From NCBI GenBank assembly GCA_944474755.1, contig OX104114.1:43775070-43839069 (forward strand): DNA of 64,000 nucleotides, given 5' to 3'. Origin of the DNA: Limnoperna fortunei (taxonomy: Eukaryota; Mollusca; Bivalvia; Mytilida; Modiolidae). The first letter of the stretch is position 1. Every line of letters begins with the position of its first letter. Of the stretch, positions 19,104 to 29,887 are shown in pieces. Below the pieces are notes generated by a model. It worked only from the letters and a program-made list of their open reading frames with translations, was not told the DNA's origin and searched no databases. Position numbers and translations under genes: made by a program.

Positions 19104-19339
19104 TGTTTGTTTGATGGTGTTTAACGCCATTTTCAGCAATTTTTCAGCTATATCATGGCGTCCAGCTTTTATTGGGGAGGAAGCCGGAGTACCCGGAGAA
19201 AACCCCCGACCTGCGGTAGGAAAACTGGCAATTCTTGTCAATTAAGATTGGAGTCGAGTACACTCTGCCTGCAGTGAGAATCGAACCCGCAATAATCAAT
19301 AGTAGACGAACTACCTTAACCACTCGGCCACCGAGGCCC
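19104..19339 (-). mobile_element. tRNA-derived SINE with 15-bp target duplication
   Basis: On the minus strand the head reads as a tRNA-like sequence with A box TGGCCGAGTGG and B box GGTTCGATTC, the internal promoter of RNA polymerase III. A conserved body follows (GTACTCCGGCTTCCTCCCC) and then a tail of GGCGTTAAACACCATC plus CAAA repeats. The flanks CAAGAACAATTTGTT at 19089-19103 and 19340-19354 are identical target duplications. Compared with the copy at 22046, part of the tRNA-like arm is deleted. Confidence 0.9.
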
Positions 19340-19585
19340 CAAGAACAATTTGTTCATTGTGTTCGGGCCCAACAGCACAAGTAGTTTATTATGAATTGAA
19401 ATAAGAAGGAATATATTTATTTTAAACTCTAAATGTGGTAGCAATACAGGGTAGAAATTCTGCACATAAACTGACATTCCATATTAAGTTACGTCATGTT
19501 CATAACTTGTCAATGGATTTTTCACTAAAATATGAAGCTAGCGATTTTTTTTTCCAAGCGTATTTTTCTAAACAAAAACGAGAAT

Positions 19586-19802
19586 TCAATGGGTAACTCG
19601 ACGGGCGTCTAATTAGAGGCATGCACTTCTTACTCGTCCGGAGCACCTGAGTGCACACATGGTTTTTATTGGGTTCGGGTTACTCTCTTTCTGTTTTTTG
19701 TGTTTTTGGTTTTTATGTTGCGTTTGTCTATATTCGGATTTGTAACTGTCCCTTAACTTTGGCTCTTGTTGTTCGGTCGGTTTTCTTTGCTATTTTTCTT
19801 AG
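19586..19802 (+). repeat. Solo 3' tail of Penelope-like family
   Basis: The copy contains GGGTAACTCGACGGGCGTCT, CCGGAGCACCTGAGTGCAC and TTGTTGTTCGGTCGGTTTTC, in the same order and spacing as 12961-13240. No RT sequence precedes it, which fits 5' truncation during target-primed integration. Confidence 0.8.
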
Positions 19803-19805
19803 TAG

Positions 19806-21228
19806 TTCAAAATATTAAAGCAGCGAGTAACAAGTGTTTGTGATTTTTTTTCCAGAAATGTATATCCCGGTTTTTACTCTAAAAAAGAACTAAGAAAAAT
19901 ATCATGTGTGAAATAAACTTTCAATTCTCAAAATCATTAAACATAAAGTATGAATTGAATTTCATGAGAATCTTTGTTGTTGTTGTTGTTGAATATTAAG
20001 TCTAACGTTTTGGGTTCGAGCGGTTCCGAAGATGTAATTTATTTGTAGTTGTCTTAGAGATTGCACTGGAGTAAAGTCGACGTCCGTAGCGCTTGGTAAT
20101 TTTATAGCCTTCGAGGATTTCTGTTCTTTAGGAAACACGTATTTTAACTTCTGATTCTTCTCGTCACATTTTCATTGGAAATATATAAATTCTGTCAGAA
20201 TGGGAACTCCAGTGTCTGATTTGTTTAATTGTACTTGAAAGTAGAACGACTTCTATACTATTTTATTCATATACCAATGATTTTCTCAATATTTTATTTT
20301 TTCTTTTTTCCCCGCGCTTTAAAAAAAAGCACTGCCATTTCCTATACAAGCAATAACGTTTATGACGTCAAGACTTTCTCTCATTGTTAACGTCACAATA
20401 TCATTCAACATAACAATTGACAAAGCAAAACGACCCTGGCGTTTTGTATGCATCAGTCTTATAAATGCCACGGCAGTAAAAGGGTTAATGTAAACATCCT
20501 CGCAGATTTACCAGAAGCAGTTAAACCATTCACTTTAAACTTGACGTCAGAACCTTTACACCAAATAACATATTTATTACGAGGCCACTGAAACATTTGT
20601 TTTCGTTTCTCCATACAAGATATTTTATAGATGTACCTATCTGGATCTTTAGGATCAACGTCTTAAATTTTTCCGACATATCCCGTTTTCTCATATAGAT
20701 ATTACAACAACAAACGTGTCCGCACGGAAAGGGGGGGGGTAACTTTGTATATATAGGGTAATATGGATGTGCGGCCCGAATGGGTCACTTTTTTACCTGT
20801 TCAAAATATATGAAAAGATATCTTTTTTCATTGAAAATATATCATTGGGTAGTTGTAAATTATCTAAATATATCCATGCCTCAATTCTCATCTTAAGCCT
20901 ATGTAAACCACAGTGATTTTACCAATAAAGTGTTACATTAACATAATTCAATATATGATTGGATCCCGTTTTATAACGTCCAAAAATATGAATAGGGTGG
21001 GTTTTCAAATCTCCGTCCGCAGACCTGTACCTAAAAGTATCCTTAGCTTGAGGTATCAAAGCGTTGACCGAAGCACATTCAATGCATGATGAAAATGTGA
21101 TTCAGTCAACGCTTTCATACGTCAATTAAACTTCAAAAGAATGCATTCAATTTATTTCATTTTAAAAAATGCCGCTTCTGTATTTTTGTTGATTTAAATC
21201 ATTCCGTGTTGTTTGTTTACTGTTGACG
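19806..21228. other. Noncoding interior stretch
   Basis: No coding signature was recognised. A (TTG)n run lies near 19975-19990 and a G9 homopolymer near 20730-20740. Confidence 0.35.
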
Positions 21229-21231
21229 TCG

Positions 21232-21720
21232 TCAAGGCAGCGCGTGCTCTTCATGGTTACCGGTTTCGTTGAGAAATGCCAAGAATGATTCTACGTCATC
21301 TGTAACGTTTTTAACCAAAAGAAATCTAGGATATCGATAAAAGACATACGTCATCGTTCCTTTTATTATTCTAGTGTTCAGAGTCAAGTTCCTTTCCTGT
21401 TTCTGCACACTGTTCCATGGAGACGAATCGGAATTTAACATTGTGCATTGTACAGTTTGATGACTGGGTACATACAAAAAAGTCGTTAGCATCCTGAATA
21501 ACAACTTTGCGAGATTTTACAGCCTGGTCTGCCAACCTTTTTGTAGCTCCTCCCAAACCATCACACGGGCCCTTACCGTGGCCCGCTTCAAAGTAATTCC
21601 AGTGAGCCTTTATTCTTAACTTCTCAAAGTTAGCAATGTAGTTTAATATTGTTCTATTCTTATACTGGCTCGTTGGGCTATCCGTCCAGAAGTGCTAGCA
21701 TTTAAAAGAAAATATGTGTC
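21232..21720 (-). pseudogene. DDE transposase-like pseudogene fragment
   Basis: Read on the minus strand, the frame gives HFWTDSPTSQYKNRTILN (about 21694-21640), then NYFEAGHGKGPCDGLGGATK (about 21597-21538) and VVIQDANDFF. After a one-base frame change near 21385 it continues as IIKGTMTYVFYR and ends at a stop near 21232. I associate TDSPTSQY with HGKGPCDGxGGxxKR with uncharacterised, transposase-like proteins abundant in mollusc and cnidarian genomes. The Asp of TDSP and the Asp of GPCDG are candidate acidic residues. An in-frame TAG precedes HFW. The N-terminal half is absent, so the gene is dead. It lies 64 bp inside the right-hand motif cluster. Confidence 0.6.
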
Positions 21721-22045
21721 CCGTGAGTTGTATTATGCTATTTTTAATCTATAAATGGCACGTAGTGTTGTTAATGAAAATGTGAAATGTACGTTACCAC
21801 AGAGAAATGAACATTATCGCGTATTGAACTAACACCGAGTCATCAAAATGTCGTTCATGGTGGTTTGATTTGTTTATTATATATGATATTTTAGATATAG
21901 GGAGTAATTTTTATCATTTATACTTCATAAGTTTTCAAAACAAATGTTTATTAACAATATTTTATTAAGATTATGTTATTTGGTCTTTTGCTGATTGTGT
22001 ATACGTTAAATTGATAATACGAACCAGATTGCTTGAGTAATGTGT

Positions 22046-22310
22046 TTGTTGTTGTTTGTTTGATGGTGTTTAACGCCACTTTCAGCAATTTTTCAGCTAT
22101 ATCATGGCGTCCAGTTTTTATTGGGGGAGGAAGCCGGAGTACCCGGTGAAAACCCCCGACCTGCGGTAGGAAAACTGGCAATCCTTGTCAATTAAGATTG
22201 GAGTCGAGTACACCCTGCCTGCAGTGAGAATCGAACCCGCAATCTCAGTGTTGACAGACCACGTGATCAATAGTAGACGAACTACCTTGACCACTCGGCC
22301 ACCGAGGCCC
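22046..22310 (-). mobile_element. Full-length tRNA-derived SINE with 14-bp target duplication
   Basis: The minus-strand head carries A box TGGCCGAGTGG (22291-22301) and B box GGTTCGATTC (22228-22237) in a tRNA-like arrangement with a long variable region (CACTGAGATT). It resembles a Ser/Leu-type tRNA. The body and the CAAA-rich tail follow. CTTGAGTAATGTGT is duplicated exactly at 22032-22045 and 22311-22324. This is the best copy of the family in the window. Confidence 0.93.
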
Positions 22311-22408
22311 CTTGAGTAATGTGTCTTTATACATATCAATGATCACATTTTGGTAAAACAAGTACCATGGAAGTTGGATAACCGACAAAAAAGTATCTTG
22401 AAAATTAT

Positions 22409-22441
22409 GAAATGTACGTTACCGAAGGTAACGTACATTTC
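22409..22441. repeat. Perfect 15-bp palindrome of the recurring motif
   Basis: GAAATGTACGTTACC, then a GAA spacer, then GGTAACGTACATTTC. The two arms are exact complements. This is the best-preserved copy of the motif repeated across 14.9-23.3 kb, and probably shows its true consensus. Confidence 0.9.
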
Positions 22442-23879
22442 ACTGTTTTCTAACCTTAATATATTGTGAATGAAATATCACAACCAGTATGACGTAAATG
22501 AATGTAAGCACACGTTGAGTATGTACCTAAAATTGACTTAATAACAATTTGTACAAGTGAAATATTTTATTTGCTACATGTAATATATTTACTTACTTCT
22601 TATGGCATTTACTCAAACTTATTTATTCAACCTTAAACACTATTTTAGATTAATAAACATGTTAGTCAATATTTGTAAAGGTGGCGGGTACCAAATTGTA
22701 TCACGTGATTTCCTTGTATCTGCATAATTTTCGCGTTTGCATGCATATGCAATTTTGTTCATCAGGGACATTTCAGTAACAGACATTTCATACCATATAA
22801 AAAACGTGAGAAAAAAAGTAGAATGTCGAACAGGGTTATAAAAAGTGCTTGTTTTAACTGTGTACATTGCAGTGACATATTTCCCTTGATTTTTAACACA
22901 ATAAATCTGTAAGAAAAGATTGCTTTTATAGTAACTTACATTTCAGTCTTATTTCTACGACCTCTACCACGAACTACAAAACCATATGAAAAATTTTAAT
23001 GGGGTAAAATGTCTTTTATTTTAAATGTTTATAAGCGTAGGCTTGGTATATAGTTATTAGTAATTTATATGCATTTCGACTTGGAATTGAGTTCAACTTT
23101 GTTGTTTGAAGCTTATTTGCTTTATTTTTTTTACGGAAAATGAAATCTAGCGACACTACATTAATGTGAGCTCATAGGTAGAAAATTAATATTTGTTCAA
23201 TAGATCTAAGCTTAACTTAGACCAGGGAAACCACTTAACAAATCTTAGCTATTATAATTGTATGGACGTACACGATCTGTTCAAAACAATTTGAAATTCA
23301 ATAGAAAACGCTCCAGCGACAGTAACAAACATTTCAAATTACACTCTTTCAGGGTCTGCAAAATTTGTTTTCTACTTGTGAGATTCTTCTTGTTTTTAAA
23401 TTAAAACCAGTTAGAGACATGCAACTTTTTGCAATTGCATGTTTTTGTCTTGGGTCTATAGTTTAGAATACGAAAAGCGGAACAACCTGTGCACCCTTTT
23501 ATTGAGTTTGAGTGGTTATTAAAATCGTAAAGCTGGCGTGGCTAAAACTAAAACTCGTTCATAGCCAGTGATTGTAAATCACAATTATGTTCAAATTGGT
23601 TCATATTCAACCGAACATATAACAACAAACACGTGTTTATAGGAACAGCTCACCAGAATATTTTTTCACATAACAATAAAGGTAAAGTGCATCACAAATA
23701 ACAAGACTGACCGCTGCCGAGACAATACCCTTCAGTACATTTGAAAAGTAGAAAGAAAATAATCATGATCATGTTTACATCATATAAACACATGAAATCA
23801 TTTGTTTCCATTACTTTTGGTAACGATATTCTTTTCGATAAAAAAATACATATCTTATGAAAAACTTAATTGAGCTAAA

Positions 23880-24065
23880 ATGCACAGAGAACGGGCTTTT
23901 CAGCTTCAACACGAAAACTTTTCGCGCCGAAAATGCCTTTATACCCGTGCTATTTCCACTATAATAACATTATAAAAGACAATCTCCGTATTGTACATGT
24001 TGTAACAAATTCTTGACCAATCACTGCAATTCTAAATGTATAAGCAACAATAAGTTTGCTCTAAT
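23880..24065 (-). repeat. Solo copy of the DIRS-like element's 5' region
   Basis: The complement of this stretch aligns with 60500-60665, just upstream of the DIRS-like gag. Shared phrases are GGAAATAGCACGGGTAT, AAGGCATTTTC, GCGCGAAAAG, TTCGTGTT and TTCTGTGCA. The copy keeps GGGTATAAAGGC, which could be a TATA box. No gag sequence follows, so it is a solo or truncated terminal repeat. It lies outside the 23514 boundary of the large transposon. Confidence 0.65.
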
Positions 24066-24220
24066 GATCTCTTATAGAATGATTGCAGTATAAATACAAG
24101 AAAACTTTTGACGCAGGGCAGCGATTCGCAGCTGAATTATACTACATATTTTTCTGTACGGTAATAATTTTACGCACGCATTAAAAACCTTTAATATCTA
24201 TGTTACAGATGTTATTTTAT

Positions 24221-24377
24221 GTTTGTTTGTTTAAGTGTTGTTCAACGGCACTTTCAGCAATTTTTCAGCTATATCGCGCCATTCATGTCGTACAGTTTTT
24301 ATTGGGGAGAAAGTCGCAGTACCCGGAGAAAAAACCCGACTTTCGATAGGAAAACTGCGGCAATCCTTGCCAATTAA
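24221..24377 (-). mobile_element. 5'-truncated SINE with target duplication
   Basis: It has the same body and CAAA-type tail as the SINE at 22046, but the tRNA-like head is missing. GTTATTTTAT is duplicated at 24211-24220 and 24378-24387, so the truncation happened at integration, not by later deletion. Confidence 0.85.
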
Positions 24378-24387
24378 GTTATTTTAT

Positions 24388-27008
24388 ATGTTCTGTGCAG
24401 TTATAATGAGACAAAGAAGCTTTAAGTCAATATCTTGTTCGAATCTAGACAGCAAAAAAAAAAAAAAATTAAAATTAATGTCAAAATAAAGAAAATGAAA
24501 TAAAAACAAACAAAAACAATCACTATAATATCCCAATTAATGCAAATATCAGGACTGGATTATCTGCGCTTGATTTGTACCCCAGACAAGGAAGTAGAAA
24601 TTATAGAAATGAAAGATCACTGTATTTATGTTTCTTGTAGGTAATTTTTTATTTCAGCTTTCTTATTTATTTTGATATTTAGATTTGCGAATGCTAATAA
24701 TTTTAACACATTTTAACATTTGTGTTGTCATTATTATCGGACAATTGATGTTAAATAACTTCGCTATAAAGTATTAAGTAAACATGTACCTTTACCCATG
24801 TAAGCCACGTTTGCAGTCTATAATATTTTTTATGTGTCACATTTCTTTTCGGTTTGTATGGTGGCATATATCTGCCCCCATAAGAACATGTCAGATAATT
24901 AGGTCAATAGATATATCACTTTATTATGTTAAAAGTTTACCAAATACCAAAATATGTGACATGTACACTTATTCAAGTGACGAATCAACTATTTCACAAA
25001 TTATGTAGACTTAGTTATTTTAGTTATGTGACAAGTAGGGGTGGATATATGCCCCTATAAGTTTGATTGGTGTTGGTGAGATGGAAAGAAAATGCTTATG
25101 CCATCCGGAGCAGATAATTTGACTCGTGATTTTATAGCAGTTTCTGTTTTCTTTAACTTATAAAGCCGAAATGATTTTTTGAGATTTTTAAACGTACATT
25201 AGTTATTTTTTTGCATTTTTGTGATATTTCTCATTGAAACTACCTTAGATACTTACTTAAAAAGAAAACATGTGTAAAGCACACTATAGAAATTGCTTAC
25301 TCAGCATTTTTGCATCTTTTCTACTTACACAAAAACACAGAAAAGTATTCTTAGTTTATTGTAACTTGGTTCCTGTATGGTCATCTCTGGCAATGAATGG
25401 GGCATATTCTGGTAAAAAAAAATTAATTTCATAATAAACATAAAGTCAAAAATAAAGGCCGATTTAAACTGTATTGTTCAGGGGCATTTTTCGCACAAAT
25501 TTTTGGCATCTTAACAAACACCTTTGCTCAAAACTACATTTTATCACTAATTGCTTAACTTAGGGCCACAATTAAGCAAATTAATAGGACGATTTAGGCC
25601 TATTTTTCATTGTTTAAATGCTAGTCCTAAATATGCAAAAATTAACCTAAAATGTTAAAGTATTGTCTAAAAAAATTGATTATTATGGACATTATTCTAC
25701 CAAATCCAGTCAACTGAAGGTGTGTTTTAAGGCAGAATTAGGGTCAAATATGCAAATTAAAAGAGAAGTCGATCTCACTTCTTTCACCTCAGGGTTTTTT
25801 CCCGAATTCTAGTGTTATCAACTGCATTTGACAGAAATATTGGTAGATTCATTCAACTCCAACTGCAAGTATAAAACAATTTAAATCGAAATTGACTGAT
25901 TTATTTCTACTTATATAATAGGTTTCTTGACTTACAACACCATCTTATTAAGTTGAAGCCACCTTTAAACAATTTAGGGGCCAACATAGGATAGTTTAAA
26001 AGAAGTAGTGAAAGCCTCCAGGTCTTAGTGTGCCAAACTAATTGGACCTTCCAATAGTATAATGTAAGGCTAAAGCCACTTAAAGACATCTGTTATTCAA
26101 CTCTCATATTATGTTTTTATTTTTTACAAGAGCATGTGTTTTCAGTGACCAATGTGCTAATTTTAATTATGAAGATGTCTTCAAACACATGTTCTATACA
26201 CATGCATTTTTTTTGGGTACTGCTAAAGAATACAAGAATTTTAAAGAACACTTTGAACACCAAATTAACTTTTATAGATTTTACTTCAATATTGCTGTTT
26301 GAGTCTTAGCTAAATTAGTTCTATAGGTATAACCGTAGTGATTGTGTACCAGTAACCAGTGACCAGATTTTGTACCCTACATTAAGTTCAACAGTTAATA
26401 GTCTGGTACCCGGTCTATCGTTATTCGGATGACTATATATTCCCAAGGCACACTGAATATTACTAAATACTCGGGAACCAACCTTAACAGTGAATACCTA
26501 TGTTGTATTCTGATTGCGTCAAAACTGGTTAAATTTGTTCAATTTTTTTGTCTGTAGGCTTCTGCATGAATTAAGTTTAAAAAAGTGGTAAATTTTTTTC
26601 TCATATCAAAGATGAAATTTTGATAATTTTTAAAACAATTGAGTATCTTTACATTCACTGTATTAGACATTGTATGCAATAGTGGGATTGTCTCAAAATA
26701 TTCATACTAGTGAAGAAGGTATTGGTCACGAATATAGATTGGCATATTTTTTAATGTTGAATAAAAGTTTATAAATTTCCTAGTCCTGAAAAATGTTGAA
26801 TAATGTTAGAAAGGTATAGAAACCACCGAAATGTTATTATTCGACCTACACATTTACTACCGTCCTACCTAGATAATTTCGTTTTCACTGATTTTGCCAG
26901 TCCATATATCTGCGAGTCCTTGAATAATCCGTGGATTAATTTTCATATATCTCTTTTCATCCCGGTATTTAAACTTGTATTGCAGAAAAATACAGAGTCG
27001 TCTAATAC
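24388..27008. other. Noncoding stretch upstream of the TRIM-like gene
   Basis: AT-rich sequence with no recognised coding region. A long A-run lies at about 24454. Related phrases with ATATATCTGCCCCCATAAG and ATATATGCCCCTATAAG stand near 24866 and 25035 in the same orientation. The promoter of the gene at 27009 should lie toward the right end, but no core element was assigned. Confidence 0.35.
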
Positions 27009-28739
27009 ATGAAACTGAAAATGGCATCAAAGCCAGAGGAAATTCCAACATGTTTTCCGTGCAGTTTCAGGGATACCAAAGCTGATGCCTTGTATTGGTG
27101 CCTGGTATGTAAAGAGGGTCTTTGTGAGTGTTGCAAAAAGTATCACATGACTTCAAAAGCGTTGAAATCTCACAGTCTAGTCACATATGAAAATCGCGGC
27201 TTGTTACCGGAAATTGCTCTAAACTTTAAAGAAGCCTGTTCTGAACATGATAGAAAGTTGGAAATATTTTGCGGTGATCATCAGGAGCCATGTTGTATTA
27301 AATGCCACACCATTTATCATAAAAACTGCAATAATGTCTCGCCCATGGATGATGTAATTAGAAATGTAAAATCTTCTGTTGGCAAAGAAAATCTTGAAGT
27401 GGAAATAAATTCTCTTTTTTCAAAAATTCAAACTGTCGTTGAAATGAAAGAAAACTCAGTTAAGAACGTAGAAGATCGTAGCAAAACATTGAAGAAGGAA
27501 GTGGAATGTTTAGGGATACATTTAGAAGAAAAACTTAAAATTGAAGTAGTAAAAGGTTGCGCCCGAATTGATGAATTGAAAGCCCTATATGATCAGAAAA
27601 CGTCGAAAGTTTTACCAAAACTGAAAGAAAAACTAAAAGTAGTCAGCGACCTTAAATTGTGGCTTTCACAGATAATAGAAAATGGATCCAGTCTTCAATT
27701 TTTTTTGTGCTTGAAAGAATTGAAACTGTTGTTATCTAAAGAACAAAACAGTCTGTCAGCAATCGTAGCAAGCAGCGAGTTAGATAATCTGGAGTTGGAA
27801 TATCATCCCAACGAAAAAGTAGACAGTGTATTTGCAGACGGTATTTGCAGTATTGTACCAAAGACGACACCTATACAACTACAGGCAAATAACTTAGGAC
27901 AAGCTGCGCAGAGTACAACCACATCGGAGCAAACAACTTTGGTTAACATCGATAACATTATATTAGAAAAGGTCAAAGATATACCCTTGACGGCGGGTAT
28001 AATGGTCACAAGCTGTGTAGTTTTACACAACGAATCTATTATTTTTGTCGACTTCAGCGATAAAATGAGATTAGTCTTGTATGATGCTAATTGTAGATTC
28101 CTACGGGACATTAAAATGGAATCAAATCCTTTTGATGTTACTCTTATATCAGACCTGGTAATAGCGGTCACGATGCCAAAGAAAAAGATGATGATCTTTG
28201 TAGAATTAGCATCAAATCAAGATAATGTAAATAAACGCATTGATACCGTTGGTGACTGTTATGGTATTGACCAATACAAAAATCAACTGTTTGTAGCAGT
28301 TCAGGGATATGGAATTCAGATAACTGGAATTGATGGAACATATATCAAAACTATTCAACTAGCTTGCACTGTCCTGTTAGTTCTTAAATCAGGTATTTCC
28401 TATATAGAAAATGAATCGAATATTCTTCGGTGTTGTGATTACAATGGCAAACATATGTGGGAGCTGGAATTTCCTGTATGCTTTAGAGAATACCCATCAT
28501 TGGGGAAAGATGAAAATGAAAACATATTTATTGCCGACAAAATTAGTGACGATTTTTTCATAGTATCAAAGGATAGAAGCAAATTCAGGACACTTTTACA
28601 ACGGTCCGACGGACTGTATAATATTAATGGATTACACTACAATATCAGAAAGCATCAACTGCTTGTGTGTACAAATAGTGAAAAAAGTGCAGCGTTGTAT
28701 GATGTGTATGATGTGTCATTCCGATTCAAAGTGCTTTGA
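27009..28739 (+). CDS. TRIM-like protein: two B-boxes, coiled coil, C-terminal beta-propeller-like region, no RING
   Basis: An intact single-exon frame of 576 codons. Residues 15-55 form a C6H2 B-box 1 (C15, C18, C31, C34, C39, C42, H46, H55). Residues 77-107 form a B-box 2 (C77, H80, C88, H91, C96, C99, H104). Residues ~120-245 are Lys/Glu-rich and probably a coiled coil. Residues ~320-576 hold repeating beta-strand-like units (NPFDVTLISDLVIAV, YGIDQYKNQLFVAVQGYGI, ENIFIADKISDDFFIV) that suggest an NHL-type propeller. Bivalves carry large families of such proteins, some linked to innate immunity. Without a RING it is unlikely to be an E3 ligase on its own. The Met at codon 5 (27021, AAAATGGCA) has the better start context. 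AATAAA lies at about 28894. I do not assign a specific TRIM orthologue. Confidence 0.88.
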   Translation: MKLKMASKPEEIPTCFPCSFRDTKADALYWCLVCKEGLCECCKKYHMTSKALKSHSLVTYENRGLLPEIALNFKEACSEHDRKLEIFCGDHQEPCCIKCHTIYHKNCNNVSPMDDVIRNVKSSVGKENLEVEINSLFSKIQTVVEMKENSVKNVEDRSKTLKKEVECLGIHLEEKLKIEVVKGCARIDELKALYDQKTSKVLPKLKEKLKVVSDLKLWLSQIIENGSSLQFFLCLKELKLLLSKEQNSLSAIVASSELDNLELEYHPNEKVDSVFADGICSIVPKTTPIQLQANNLGQAAQSTTTSEQTTLVNIDNIILEKVKDIPLTAGIMVTSCVVLHNESIIFVDFSDKMRLVLYDANCRFLRDIKMESNPFDVTLISDLVIAVTMPKKKMMIFVELASNQDNVNKRIDTVGDCYGIDQYKNQLFVAVQGYGIQITGIDGTYIKTIQLACTVLLVLKSGISYIENESNILRCCDYNGKHMWELEFPVCFREYPSLGKDENENIFIADKISDDFFIVSKDRSKFRTLLQRSDGLYNINGLHYNIRKHQLLVCTNSEKSAALYDVYDVSFRFKVL

Positions 28740-29887
28740 CAGCACTGGTTAATACATAACAAAATATTGTTTATTTTCCCATTTTTTTCACCTTTTAATT
28801 TTTTATGTGTTAGTGCAGATACAAACAGTAATACGATGAAACTTGCGAGTTTTACTATGGTAAAACTATGTTTCCGCATATGGACAAAGAATGATAATAA
28901 AAAGGAGAACTGAACACCAAATGTTAAGTCTAGTTCTAGAAATAGAAGCATAAAACTACTAACGTGTTATAAATGGTTATTTCCGTCTTTGATAAAAATA
29001 ACATAGTCAAATATCTTTTGATGAGAAGTGAAAATGTGGAATGTATATATAATTGTCTCCAGTGAATTTTTCTTAAATATTTAACCACAAGATTTGGTTT
29101 ATTTAAAACTATTGTTTGCCATGTCGTTAGTCTAATTCTCTTGCCGCCAATGCAAAATATGTATCCATTGCTCTATTTTATATATAATGCACAACTTGAG
29201 TGCGAGATTTTCTCCCATCTGTTCTGACGATACTGAAGGAAACTTGTTGTGTATTTCGAACTAAAAATCAGGATTTACAATATATTTACGGACTTTTTTA
29301 CTTTCAAATCGCAATTGGAACTTTATTGTTACCATCAAACTCATATTTCTCTTTTAAGATGATTTTTATAAATGCTTCTTAATTTATAGCTTGCATGTTT
29401 CAATTAAACAAATTGTTTGACTAAGTTTGACCATTTATATCTAATATTTCGATAGTAATTACACCTTATATAATACTCCTAGATTCTGATTGGTTGATAG
29501 CAGGTGTATTTTAAGTATTTTAATGCATTTCGGGCGTTTTTCCACCCATATTTGTGTGTAGATGCCTAACAAATATTCCTCGCTCCCTTCTATTTGCCAA
29601 AACGTATGCCTCGGTTGTTTTCGGAAGGTTTTGACTTTTAATGAAGAGTAAACCTTACATTTGAAAGTGGAAATGTTTTGAAAAAGTAAAGACTACCTAA
29701 AAATGGAAAGATATGGGAACGATGGCAATTAAGAATAGACAAACCATGATCATTTTAGAGGTATTTGTGTCAAATATCAATCATAGACATGAAATATCTA
29801 TTTAATATACACTGCTGGACATATTTATGAAATATACACTATTTAAAATGTACATATAAACCGAATTCAATTTAATGAATTAAAATT
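28740..29887. other. 3' flank of the TRIM-like gene, noncoding
   Basis: A polyadenylation-type AATAAA at about 28894 lies 155 bases after the stop. The rest is AT-rich with no gene recognised. Confidence 0.4.

Larger units (their letters stand above)
21784..23335. repeat. Right cluster of GAAATGTACGTTACC motifs
   Basis: Copies lie at 21784-21798 and 22409-22423 (+), 22427-22441 (complement), 22776-22789 (GTAACAGACATTTC), 22931-22944 (GTAACTTACATTTC) and 23322-23335 (GTAACAAACATTTC). Most face the opposite way to the left cluster. Confidence 0.65.
14671..23514. mobile_element. Putative large, decayed DNA transposon bounded by a 25-bp inverted repeat
   Basis: The stretch 14671-14695 (starting CACTCAAACTCAATAAAAG) recurs as its complement at 23490-23514 with 24 of 25 bases matching. 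Inside both ends a 14- to 15-mer, GAAATGTACGTTACC with variants, is repeated. On the left it lies mainly in + orientation (14873, 15589, 15634, 15792; one minus at 15261). On the right it is mainly in minus orientation (22427, 22776, 22931, 23322; plus copies at 21784 and 22409). Mirror-image subterminal repeats of this kind occur in CACTA and other DNA transposons as transposase-binding sites. A broken transposase-like gene lies at 21232-21720. The interior also hosts a MITE, two SINEs and a retroelement tail, so it is old. The outer boundary and target duplication are unresolved, and the unity of the element is inference. Confidence 0.4.

Noticed and set aside
22210..22312. tRNA gene on the minus strand
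   Set aside because: A and B boxes are present, but the acceptor stem does not close as in a tRNA. The sequence continues into a conserved SINE body and is flanked by target duplications, so it is a SINE head.
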